The translations under genes were made by a program, and so were the position numbers. Below, piece after piece: positions 45,996-53,503 of a stretch of 64,000 nucleotides of DNA; positions within the stretch are counted from its first letter, which is position 1; each line of letters starts with the position of its first letter. Under the pieces are notes generated by a model, which saw nothing but the letters and a program-made list of their open reading frames with translations, ran no database searches and was not told the origin of the DNA. The DNA comes from Sphaerisporangium sp. TRM90804 (lineage in GTDB: Bacteria; Actinomycetota; Actinomycetes; Streptosporangiales; Streptosporangiaceae): NCBI RefSeq assembly GCF_029846175.1, contig NZ_JARWAC010000026.1, forward strand, positions 1-64,000. The letters are read 5' to 3'.

Positions 45996-48830
45996 CTAAC
46001 CGTCCACCAGTTCGGGAAGTGATCGAGCGAGGTGGGCGCGCCCCCGCACGCCGAGCTTGCGGTAGACGCTGGTGAGATGGACCTCCACGGTCTTGGGAAG
46101 GACGAACAGGGCTTCGGCGATGTCGCGGTTGGACGCGCCGGCGGCGGCCAGCCGCGCCACCCGCCGCTCGGTCGGGGTCAGCGCCCCCACGCCGGAGACG
46201 GCGGTGCGGCGGGGACGGGCACCGGTGCCGCGCAGCTCCTCGCGCGCCAGCTCCACCAGTGGGCGGGCGCCGCAGGTCTCGGCGTGCGCGGCCCCCTGCC
46301 GCAGCAGGTCCCGGGCCCGGGCGGACTCCCCCGCCCGGTGCAGCGCGGCCCCGAGGTCGACCAGTGCCTTGGCGCGCTCCAACGCGGCCCGCGAAGGCTC
46401 CAGCACGGCGACCGCCTCGCGGAGCAGCGCCAGCCCCGGCTCTCCGCCGGTGACCAGGCCCGCCACCCGCAGGGCCCGCCCCAGCGCCGGCGGCGCGTTC
46501 CACCGCCGCGCCAGGTCGAGCTCCGCCGCCGCCAGCTCGCGGGCCTCCCGCACCCGGCCCATCGCCCGCAGGCACAGCGCCGCCTCCGACCTCCAGGCGA
46601 CCAGCGCCGGATTGCGCCCGCCGCTGGCGGCGAACCGCTCGCCCGCGGCCAGCGCCATCTCCAGGGCCTCGGCGGGACGGCCGCCGGCCCGCAGCACCCA
46701 GGCCTGCCCTTCTAACAGGAACCACGCGGACAGGCCTGAGCGCACCGAATCCGGTGCCAGCGCCCAGTCCAGCGCCGCCTGGGCCTCCTCCAGCCGGCCC
46801 TGCTCGACCAGCGTCATGGCCAGGCGTCCGGCGACCAGGGGCCGCCCGGCGTCCGTCCCGGTCTGCTCGACGCCGCGCATCGCCGCGCGCCCGTCGGACT
46901 CGGCCGCGGCCAGGTCGCCGCCGGTCAGCCGGCCGAACATCCGGTGCGCGTGGTAGGCGGCGGCGGTCGCGGTCATGCCGTGGGCGTAGGCGCCGGCCAG
47001 GCCGGCGTCCAGGGCCGCCATGGCCCCGTCCAGGTCGCCGACGAGCAGGACGAGGCAGCCGGCGAGGGTGGCCGAGGCGCCGCCGGCCTCGCGGATCAGC
47101 CTCCCGTCGGCCAGCGCGGCCCGGGCCGGCTCGACGCCGCCGGGGTCGGCGTCGAAGGCGTCCGCGCAGGCGATCATGCAGTCGAGCATCCGCGCGCCGA
47201 GCGTGTCGGCGGGGGGCAGCCGGCGCAGGTCCGGGATCGCGCCGAGCAGGTGGCGCCACCCGCCCACGCACAACGGGATGTTGAGCACGAGGGCGGCCAG
47301 GTGCCGGCGCACGTCGGACTCCTCCGCGGGCAGCTCGGCCGCGGCCCGGGTCATCACCGCCACGGCCTCCTCCGGGCGGGCCGAGAACCACAGGGCCGGC
47401 CCCAGGCCGGTGGAGATCCGGGCGCGCAGGCCCACGTCGTCCACCCGGTCCAGCGCCCGGGTCAGGTGGTCGGCGGCCTGCGCGACGTCCACGCCGGCGG
47501 CGGCCGCCCCCGCCTCCAGCAGCACCCCGAGCCGCTCGTCCTCACCCAGCGGTTCACGCAGGCACCGGCGCAGGTAGGCGGCCGCGCTCTCGGGCGCGCC
47601 CCTGCCCAGGGCGTCGGCGGCCGCGCGCCGGAGCACCGCGGCCGCGTCGTGCTCCTCGCCGGGCAGCGTGTGCAGCAGGTGCGCCGACACCTGCTCGGCG
47701 CCGGCGCCGGCCGCGGCCAGGAGGCGGCTCGCCCGGGCATGGCCGGTGGTCCGCGCGGCGGGGTCCATCGAGCCGTAGACCGCGGCCCGCACCAGGGGGT
47801 GGACGAACTCCCACCGCTCCGCGGCCCCGGTCGCGGCGGCCAGCCGCAGGATCTCCACGCCGCGCAGCAGCACCGCCGCCCGTCCCGCGTCCGCCAGCGG
47901 CATGTCCGCGAGGCGGGCCGCCAGCGCGAGGTCGGCGCCGTCCCCGAGGATCGCCATCGCCCGGGTCAGCCGGACGACCGGCGCCGGGAGCTGCGCCAGC
48001 CGGATCGCCACCCGCCGGGCCACCGCGCGCTGGCCCAGCATGCGGACGCGGCCCGCGTTCGCCGCCACCGGGGCGACGTCCTCGGCGCTCACCGCCCGGG
48101 TCAGCTCGCGCAGGAACAGCGGGTTGCCGCCCGCCGCCGCGCGGCACGCCTCCACGAACTCCTCGTCGGCGGCCTCGCCGACCGTGTCGCGCACCAGGCG
48201 CCGCGCCGCGGCGGGACTCAGCGGGCCCAGGCGCAGTGACCGGCACGACGGGTCGGTGACGATCTGCTCGACCACGCCGAGGTACGGGCCGGGCTCGTTG
48301 GGCCGCACCGTGGCGACCACCAGCGCCGGCATCCCGTCCAGCCGCGGCAGCATGTGCCCGAGGAACCGCAGGGACGACACGTCCGCCCAGTGCAGGTCGT
48401 CGGCCAGCAGCATCACGGGGCGCTCCCGGCACAGGCCGGCGACCAGCCAGTACAGGCCGTGCAGGAGGGCGAACTCCGCCACCGGCTCCACGGCGCCGCC
48501 CGACTCGCGAAGTCCCAGCGCCGACAGCGCGCGCACCGCGCCGGCCGGCAGGTCCCGTTCCCGCGCGGCCGACATCGTCCGCACCACCGGGGTGAAGAGC
48601 TGCTTCACCAGCCCGAAAGGGTATTCGCGTTCCAGCTCCCCGGCGCGGCCGGAGAGCACCAGGAATCCCGCCTCCTCGCCGGTCGCGGCGGCCTGGTCGA
48701 GCAGGCTCGTCTTTCCGAGCCCGGCGGTTCCCTCCACCGCCAGGAAACGCCCCTGACCGTCACGTATCGCCCGAATCGACGCCTCGAAAGCCGCCAGTTC
48801 GGCATTCCGCTCAAGAAACCGCCATGCCAT
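45996..48830 (-). CDS. Large LuxR-family STAND regulator (LAL type), copy 2
   Basis: A 944-residue paralogue of the preceding regulator. Walker A is GTAGLGKT (34-41), Walker B is PVMLLADDLHWADVSSLRF, TPR-like repeats follow, and the C-terminal LuxR domain reads LTPTERRVARLAAAGASNRD and IAEALFVLPKTVEVHLTSVY. GAGGTGAT lies 8 nt before ATG 48830. TATAGC lies about 30 bp downstream of the ACGAATGCC motif at 48901, so that motif would overlap the -35 region. It is separated from copy 1 by 87 bp, and both read away from the oxidoreductase. Confidence 0.92.
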   Translation of the reverse strand: MAWRFLERNAELAAFEASIRAIRDGQGRFLAVEGTAGLGKTSLLDQAAATGEEAGFLVLSGRAGELEREYPFGLVKQLFTPVVRTMSAARERDLPAGAVRALSALGLRESGGAVEPVAEFALLHGLYWLVAGLCRERPVMLLADDLHWADVSSLRFLGHMLPRLDGMPALVVATVRPNEPGPYLGVVEQIVTDPSCRSLRLGPLSPAAARRLVRDTVGEAADEEFVEACRAAAGGNPLFLRELTRAVSAEDVAPVAANAGRVRMLGQRAVARRVAIRLAQLPAPVVRLTRAMAILGDGADLALAARLADMPLADAGRAAVLLRGVEILRLAAATGAAERWEFVHPLVRAAVYGSMDPAARTTGHARASRLLAAAGAGAEQVSAHLLHTLPGEEHDAAAVLRRAAADALGRGAPESAAAYLRRCLREPLGEDERLGVLLEAGAAAAGVDVAQAADHLTRALDRVDDVGLRARISTGLGPALWFSARPEEAVAVMTRAAAELPAEESDVRRHLAALVLNIPLCVGGWRHLLGAIPDLRRLPPADTLGARMLDCMIACADAFDADPGGVEPARAALADGRLIREAGGASATLAGCLVLLVGDLDGAMAALDAGLAGAYAHGMTATAAAYHAHRMFGRLTGGDLAAAESDGRAAMRGVEQTGTDAGRPLVAGRLAMTLVEQGRLEEAQAALDWALAPDSVRSGLSAWFLLEGQAWVLRAGGRPAEALEMALAAGERFAASGGRNPALVAWRSEAALCLRAMGRVREARELAAAELDLARRWNAPPALGRALRVAGLVTGGEPGLALLREAVAVLEPSRAALERAKALVDLGAALHRAGESARARDLLRQGAAHAETCGARPLVELAREELRGTGARPRRTAVSGVGALTPTERRVARLAAAGASNRDIAEALFVLPKTVEVHLTSVYRKLGVRGRAHLARSLPELVDG

Positions 48831-48900
48831 TGCGATCACCTCATAGCCCCCCGACATTCTTCGGCTATACGGCTATCCCAACAAGCACCCCAACGAAGCG

Positions 48901-48911
48901 GGCATTCGTCC
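48901..48911 (-). promoter_or_regulatory. Recurrent motif ACGAAYGCC (LuxR copy 2 copy)
   Basis: On the minus strand GGGACGAATGCC lies 71 bp before the LuxR copy 2 start. Matching elements are GTGACGAATGCC at 45942-45953 before LuxR copy 1 and GTGACGAACGCC at 51396-51407 before the PrnB-like gene. All three are on the coding strand, at 34-71 bp from the start codon. Confidence 0.45.
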
Positions 48912-48926
48912 CGGCTTGTCAGAACG

Positions 48927-49796
48927 TCATGCTTCCCCCGGACTGATCACCTCATAGACGGCCGAGAAGTCCTTGTCCGCGAAACCCCGCTCCACGGCGC
49001 GGGAGAAGACGCCGCGCACCGCCTCGAAGGGCTCGACCGGCAGCCGCAGGCTCGCCAGGTAGGCGGCCGACATCTCGCAGGTCGCGGCGATCGTCGCGAC
49101 CGTGGCGGCGGGAGCGTCATAGGAACGCGCGCCCACCCGTCCCAGCACGTACATTCCGACGCCGTTGGCGTGGAACGGGTCGTTCTCCCACAACGCCGCG
49201 ACCGCCTGCTGAGGCACCCCTCTCCCCTCCAGGGCGCGAAGCGTGTAAACGGCGCCGACCACGGTGAACAGGGCGCCGAGGATGCAGGCGTTCTCCACCT
49301 CCGACGCGTTGCCCAGCGCGCCCACGTCGTGCACGCGGGCGAAACAGGCCCGCAGCGGCTCCGACCACGGCGCGAGGTCGGCCGGCTCGCCGGCCACGAA
49401 GGCCTGCGCCTTGCCCTGCTCGACCATCTCGGGCGTGCCGGCGACGCTGACCTCGACGAACGTCCCTCCATGCGCCCGCACGGCGGCGGCCAGGGCGCGC
49501 ATGTCGTCGGGGGTGGCCGCGGTGACGCTCGCCACGCGCCTGCCCGCCAGAGCGGGCGCCACCTCGGGGCCGAGCAGGGTCGCGCGGAAGGCGCCGGCGT
49601 CCAGCAGGGCGACGACGACCGCGTCCGCGCCGTCGATCGCCTCCGCCGCCGTCGCGGCCACCTTCGCGCCCGCCGCGCCCAGCTCCGCGGCCTTGCCGGG
49701 GGTGCGGTTGTAGACGCTCACCTGGTACCCGGCCCGGAGCAGCCGCAGGCAGACGGCCGACCCCATGACGCCGGTGCCGACGACCGCCGCCCTCAT
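48927..49796 (-). CDS. NAD(P)-dependent oxidoreductase, imine-reductase/beta-hydroxyacid dehydrogenase family
   Basis: A 289-residue two-domain dehydrogenase. The nucleotide site is VVGTGVMGSAVCLRLLRAG with N30-R31-T32 after the second strand, which favours NADP. The C-terminal helical domain has GNASEVENACILG. In beta-hydroxyacid dehydrogenases a catalytic Lys sits where E168 is found here; imine reductases carry Asp or Tyr there within a similar G-x-AS-x-x-D pattern. An imine or iminium reductase is therefore more likely than a hydroxyacid dehydrogenase. The ATG overlaps the stop of the 53-aa ORF upstream (ATGA), so translation is coupled. It lies between LuxR copy 2 and the PrnB-like gene. 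Confidence 0.85.
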   Translation of the reverse strand: MRAAVVGTGVMGSAVCLRLLRAGYQVSVYNRTPGKAAELGAAGAKVAATAAEAIDGADAVVVALLDAGAFRATLLGPEVAPALAGRRVASVTAATPDDMRALAAAVRAHGGTFVEVSVAGTPEMVEQGKAQAFVAGEPADLAPWSEPLRACFARVHDVGALGNASEVENACILGALFTVVGAVYTLRALEGRGVPQQAVAALWENDPFHANGVGMYVLGRVGARSYDAPAATVATIAATCEMSAAYLASLRLPVEPFEAVRGVFSRAVERGFADKDFSAVYEVISPGEA

Positions 49797-49954
49797 CGGC
49801 CCGCTCCCTCGGAGGCCGGCAGCGCCGGCGTCGCCGGCCGGGTGGACGGCTCGCGGCGCGGCGCCGCGCCGTCCGGCCCTGGAAGGGGGCGGGGCGCGAC
49901 CGGCGGGCGCGGGCCCGGCCGGGCGGGGGACGGCGGGGCGTGGAGCTGGCTCAT
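49793..49954 (-). CDS. 53-residue proline-rich small protein coupled to the oxidoreductase
   Basis: An open frame of 54 codons beginning MSQLHAPPSPARPGPRPPV and ending SEGAGR. It has a textbook ribosome binding site (GGAGG, 5-nt spacer) and its TGA overlaps the oxidoreductase ATG in ATGA. About a third of the residues are Pro, with Arg and Ala making up most of the rest; there are no Cys, Lys or hydrophobic helices. It may be a coupling leader peptide, a disordered partner or, less likely, a precursor peptide. Signals for translation are better than for many annotated genes, but the composition resembles random GC-rich code. Confidence 0.6.
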   Translation of the reverse strand: MSQLHAPPSPARPGPRPPVAPRPLPGPDGAAPRREPSTRPATPALPASEGAGR

Positions 49955-50156
49955 CGATGCCTCCGTGACGAGGTGGTTACGCGAATGATGGTCACTCCAT
50001 CGCGGTTCGCGTGCCGCGGCGTCAGGGCACCCCCCTTAACGGACCCCCAAACATCGGGGGAAAGCGCCCGCCCCGATCGCCCGGTGCCGGCGGTCGTACG
50101 GCGGGCACGAGCGCCCCGAGCTGGGCGAACGGGTGCTTCCCGTCCGGCCGTACCCC
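49955..50156. other. Promoter region of the small ORF-oxidoreductase unit
   Basis: Contains the imperfect dyad ACGCGAATGATGG...CCATCGCGGTTCGCGT (49979-50012) and CCCCC-aaacatc-GGGGG (50044-50060), a short hairpin that could end PrnB-like transcription. An element ACGCGAATGAYGG is shared with 51461-51473, upstream of the PrnB-like gene. No gene seen. Confidence 0.45.
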
Positions 50157-51338
50157 CTAGGCGGGGCGGCGTTCGGCGTGGTCCCGGGCGGCCGCCGCGG
50201 GCCGGGGGGCCGACCTGATGGCCTCCCCGGCGAGCGCGGCGCAGTCGCGGGTGACCGACAGCAGCTCGTCGATCACGTCCTGGCCCACCCCGCCGCTGCC
50301 GATCTGCGACTGCCGCTGTTCGTCGGTGTAGGCGGCGCGGACCAGGCGCCGGTGCCGTCCCCGGAAGGCGACCATCGCCTTCAGCGTCGTCAGCAGGGCC
50401 CGCGCGCCGACCATGGTGGTGACGGGCACGTGGGAGGAGCCGAGCGCGCGCACGGTGCGGGTGAGCAGGGAGTCCTCGCCGCGCAGCCCCTCGTGGCAGG
50501 CCGTCCACGCGGGGAGGCCGTAGGCGGCCAGGTCGGTCCGCAGTTCGGCGAGCTCGGGGTGGCGGGTGTCGTCGGCCGCCCAGACGGCCTGGTCGACGGC
50601 GTACAGCGGGAGATGGGCCGCCGCGGGCGCGTGGTAGGAGACGCCGTGCACGGTGAACGGGTCGAAGTAGGGGCGCAGGTGGCGGGTGAAGAAGACCGGG
50701 TCCAGGCCGGTGTGCTCCATGCGCACGTAGGCCGCCGCGTGCTCCAGCTCGCGCGCGGCCGTCAGGCACGTGGTCTCGAAGCGCTGCTCGCCCGGCTCGA
50801 CGCCGTGCTCGACGAGCGCCGACAGGCCGCGCGCCGCCGTCTCCAGCGGGCCGGTCGCGGCGGCCGAGCAGTCGATGAGCGCGTACTCGCTCGGGTCGCC
50901 GGTGAAGGTGCGGCGCCGCCCGGCGTCCGCCGGGTTCCACACGCCGTAGTGCAGGATCGTCTCGCGGGGCACCATGCCGGTGCGGGCCACCGAACTCGCG
51001 AGGGCCGTCTCGACCTCGGGCGGGACGTCGGCCGTCGTCAGCCCGTGGCGCACCAGCGAGGCGACCAGCATGCCCAGGTCGCGCACCGCCGCCAGGACCT
51101 CCCAGGTCCGCATGCCGGGCAGGGCCTCCAGGGCGGGGACGACGGCGGTCAGGCCGCCCATGATGGCGCGGACGTCGCCGTCCCGGTTGAGCCCCGGCAG
51201 GCGGGCCATCAACGGGTCGAGCCCCAGCGGGTCGGCGCGGCCCACGCGGGCCGCGGGGACGTGGCCGGACCATCGGCCCGCGAGCGGGGCCGCGCCGTCC
51301 GGTGCGGGCCGGACGGGATGGGGGGTCAGGGTCGTCAC
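50157..51338 (-). CDS. PrnB-family protein (monodechloroaminopyrrolnitrin synthase-like, IDO/TDO superfamily)
   Basis: A 393-residue protein resembling PrnB, the haem enzyme of pyrrolnitrin biosynthesis that rearranges 7-chlorotryptophan. Shared landmarks are LPGLNRDGDVRAIMGGL, MVPRETILHYGVWNP, the segment LRPYFDPFTVHGVSYHAP, MPLF-like HLPLYAVDQAVWAADD and SQIGSGGVGQDVIDELL. Proximal haem His candidates lie in the last third. No halogenase (PrnA/PrnC) or PrnD oxygenase is nearby, so the product is not pyrrolnitrin; a related tryptophan- or indole-derived substrate is inferred. GTG 51338 has GAGGAG 7 nt upstream. GTG 51407 (MTNAFAPRR) is in frame but lies in the shared upstream motif. Confidence 0.8.
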   Translation of the reverse strand: MTTLTPHPVRPAPDGAAPLAGRWSGHVPAARVGRADPLGLDPLMARLPGLNRDGDVRAIMGGLTAVVPALEALPGMRTWEVLAAVRDLGMLVASLVRHGLTTADVPPEVETALASSVARTGMVPRETILHYGVWNPADAGRRRTFTGDPSEYALIDCSAAATGPLETAARGLSALVEHGVEPGEQRFETTCLTAARELEHAAAYVRMEHTGLDPVFFTRHLRPYFDPFTVHGVSYHAPAAAHLPLYAVDQAVWAADDTRHPELAELRTDLAAYGLPAWTACHEGLRGEDSLLTRTVRALGSSHVPVTTMVGARALLTTLKAMVAFRGRHRRLVRAAYTDEQRQSQIGSGGVGQDVIDELLSVTRDCAALAGEAIRSAPRPAAAARDHAERRPA

Positions 51339-52161
51339 AGTCGTTCTCCTCAGCAGGATCACCCTCGCGGCCGGGCGTTCTCGCCGCGGCGCGAAGGCGT
51401 TCGTCACGACGGTTTGCGTCTGTGCCGGGTACCGCCGTCCCCGCGCTCTTTGATAAGCGAACGCGAATGACGGGAAACAGGGCTTCGTAGACGTATGAAA
51501 CTCTGGAGAATCCGCTTACGTTCAGTCCGAGCGGTTCCTTCCGACAGCGATTCCACCACCCCACCACCGCCCGCCGCCTCCAGGAGAACCCCCACACCGG
51601 CCCCCGCACCCTCCAGGCCGTTTACCTTGGGGGACCCCCCAAGGAAACGCGCGATCCCAGCTCACGGCCTGTTGTCACCGGGATGTCATGCCACCGTCAC
51701 GCGGCCCCCTAGAATGCTTCCGCGCCACCGGAATACGCTTTTCCTGACGAACGTGAAAGTAATGTAATCCGGCAGGCGAATATCCATGGACTGTCACGGC
51801 CCATGTGTGAAGCTCACTGCCGGCGGCCGTCCCCGGCGGCCTGGGGACGCTTACCCGCGCGACGGCGGCGGGTGGGGCGAAGGGAGAATCACCCTTTGAG
51901 AAGGCTGCGCCGAAGGCACCGTTCCGAGGGGTGAGGGCCGGTTCACGGGCGGGCTCGTCATGCGGGAGGCGTTCGGCCGCGTGATCAGCCTGCCGACTTC
52001 GGCATCCAGTGAACGACGCCGGCCATCGCCGCGCTCCCCCGTCGCCTTCCGATCCCCTTCCCTCCTGGTCGGAGCCGTCGCCCGCGTCTCGACAGGTGTC
52101 CGGCGGAATCGGAGGGGATAACCGTTGGACAGGCTCGGGGCGCTGCACGACCATTCGCTCT
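51339..52161. other. Large 823-bp non-coding or uncharacterised region
   Basis: No convincing gene on either strand. It contains the ACGAACGCC motif (51396-51407), the ACGCGAATGACGG element (51461-51473), an inverted repeat CCTTGGGGG-ac-CCCCCAAGG (51625-51644) and several AT-rich patches (51480-51520, 51720-51790) that are unusual for this genome. Open frames here lack start signals and recognisable proteins. It probably holds the promoter of the PrnB-like gene plus a remnant of lost sequence. Confidence 0.5.
51625..51644. promoter_or_regulatory. Inverted repeat CCTTGGGGG / CCCCCAAGG
   Basis: Nine-bp arms, perfect, with a 2-nt spacer. It stands alone in a non-coding area, 287 bp upstream of the PrnB-like start. 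It could be an operator or a transcription stop. Confidence 0.5.
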
Positions 52162-52704
52162 GTGACAGATGAGCACCGACCCCCGGCCCGCACGGGCGCC
52201 CCGTCAGTACGGTTCGTAGAGCTGCCGGGCGTGGCCCTGGCGGCCCTGCTGGACGACGACCTCGCCCGGGCGGGCGCCGAGGCGGGGGTCGCCCTCGGCG
52301 AGTACTTCACCACCGACCGGGCGAAGTGGGTGTGGCGGTACCGGGTCGAGCAGTTGGCGAAGACGCCGGGCATCGAGGCGTGGCTCACCCGGGCCGTGGT
52401 GGCCGAGCCGGAAGGCGTCGTCGTCGGGTACGCGGGGTTCCACGGGCCGCCGGACGAGGACGGCATGGTGGAGATCGGCTACTCGGTGGCCCCCGCTTAC
52501 CGTCGCCGCGGCTACGCCCGGGCGACGCTGGCCGAACTGGTGCGCCAGGCCGGCGCCGAGGCCGGGGTGAAGACGGTGCGGGTGACGATCAGCCCGGACA
52601 ACACCGCGTCCCTGGCCACCATCTCCGGGTTCGGCTTCACGAGGGCCGGACAGCAGTGGGACGAGGTGGACGGCCTGGAGCTCATCTACGAGCTCCCCGC
52701 CTGA
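52162..52704 (+). CDS. GNAT-family N-acetyltransferase (RimJ/RimL-like)
   Basis: A 180-residue acetyltransferase. The acetyl-CoA site is EIGYSVAPAYRRRGYARATL (motif A, R/Q-x-x-G-x-A), followed by VRVTISPDNTASLATISGFGF. The closing strand ELIYELPA is normal for the fold. The substrate (ribosomal protein, drug or small amine) is unknown. The GTG has no ribosome binding site, so the transcript may be leaderless. The last 33 bp and the next 22 bp recur 102 bp downstream (52777-52830), a sign of partial duplication. Confidence 0.85.
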   Translation: MTDEHRPPARTGAPSVRFVELPGVALAALLDDDLARAGAEAGVALGEYFTTDRAKWVWRYRVEQLAKTPGIEAWLTRAVVAEPEGVVVGYAGFHGPPDEDGMVEIGYSVAPAYRRRGYARATLAELVRQAGAEAGVKTVRVTISPDNTASLATISGFGFTRAGQQWDEVDGLELIYELPA

Positions 52705-52830
52705 CTCCGGTCGCGCGAGTACGTCCCCCGCCGGGCGCGACAGGTTCCCCGGCTTTCCACCCATGGTGGTCGCGGCCTGGAGCTCGTCTTCGCGCTCCCC
52801 GCCTGATTCCGGTCGCGCGAGTACGTCCCT
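52675..52830. repeat. Partial tandem duplication of the GNAT gene 3' end
   Basis: Copy 1 (52675-52729) ends the functional gene: GAGCTCATCTACGAGCTCCC, then GCCTGA. Copy 2 (52777-52830) reads GAGCTCGTCTTCGCGCTCCC, then GCCTGA. Both continue with CCGGTCGCGCGAGTACGTCC. The copies are 102 bp apart and about 90 percent identical. Copy 2 would encode ELVFALPA and a stop but has no gene body. Confidence 0.7.
52777..52806 (+). pseudogene. Remnant of a second GNAT gene (C-terminal end only)
   Basis: The last nine or ten codons of a GNAT-like gene (GLELVFALPA then stop) without any upstream coding body. It probably survives from a tandem duplication or replaced neighbour. See the repeat at 52675-52830. 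Confidence 0.45.
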
Positions 52831-52914
52831 GCCCCACCTGCCCTAGCCACCTCGGGCCGCGTGGATCCCCTGAAGCCGCGCCTCCCACCGGCGCCGACGG
52901 CATAATCGCCTTAT

Positions 52915-53493
52915 ATGAGGAAACGGGGATCGGTCTTCCTCGCGGGGATGCTCTGCCTGGCCGGGTGCGGCGCGAACGCCGCGATGAGCCAGGCCGCCAT
53001 CGACCGCGCGACGGCCGACGGGGTCGCGCCCGGCCTGATCTACGCGATCGACGTGCCCGGCTTCACGCTCGCCGAGCAGTCCGTGGGCGTCGTCAACGAG
53101 AACGGTTTCGGCGGCGTCTACTTCGACGAGCGCGGCGGCAGGATCGAGATGCGCGTCGACCGGGGGCCCTACGACGACGACCGGTGCGCCAAGACGCCCA
53201 TGATGGCGGGCACCGCCCCGGCGACGTGCGCCCGCGACGACGCGGGGTGGTACCGGACGGCGGGCGACGACCAGGAGTACGTCGGCGTCCGGGGCGACCA
53301 CAGCATCCGCCTGATCACCAAGACCGCCACCGTCACCAGGCAGACCCTGAAGACGGCCCTGGCGAAGGCCCGCCCCGCCATCGGCGACGGCCGGACCCCG
53401 TCCCCGGCGTCCCCCCGCCCGGCCGTGACCCGAGGCGACCTCCCCACCAACGGCGACGGCGCCCCCCTCAACCCCACGGGCCCCGGCGGCTGA
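52915..53493 (+). CDS. Lipoprotein of unknown function
   Basis: A 192-residue lipoprotein. The signal peptide (MRKRGSVFLAGMLCLAGCG) ends in the lipobox LAGC with Cys18. The mature part is hydrophilic, with a repeated-looking VGVVNENGFGG / YVGVRGDHSIR pattern and a C-terminal Pro/Gly-rich tail (about 150-192). Two further cysteines (DDRCAKT, ATCARDD) may pair. CATAAT lies about 8 nt before the ATG, so the gene may be leaderless. It is convergent with folD. No family recognised. Confidence 0.75.
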   Translation: MRKRGSVFLAGMLCLAGCGANAAMSQAAIDRATADGVAPGLIYAIDVPGFTLAEQSVGVVNENGFGGVYFDERGGRIEMRVDRGPYDDDRCAKTPMMAGTAPATCARDDAGWYRTAGDDQEYVGVRGDHSIRLITKTATVTRQTLKTALAKARPAIGDGRTPSPASPRPAVTRGDLPTNGDGAPLNPTGPGG

Positions 53494-53503
53494 CGCGCCC
53501 CGG

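Noticed and set aside
40798-47391. A 2,197-codon open frame on the minus strand
   Set aside because: It spans the BTAD regulator and both LuxR genes in a different frame. Its translation is low-complexity Arg/Gly/Pro. It exists only because GC-rich codons leave few stops.
50157-51338. Pyrrolnitrin biosynthetic gene cluster
   Set aside because: Only a PrnB-like gene is present; PrnA, PrnC and PrnD are missing.
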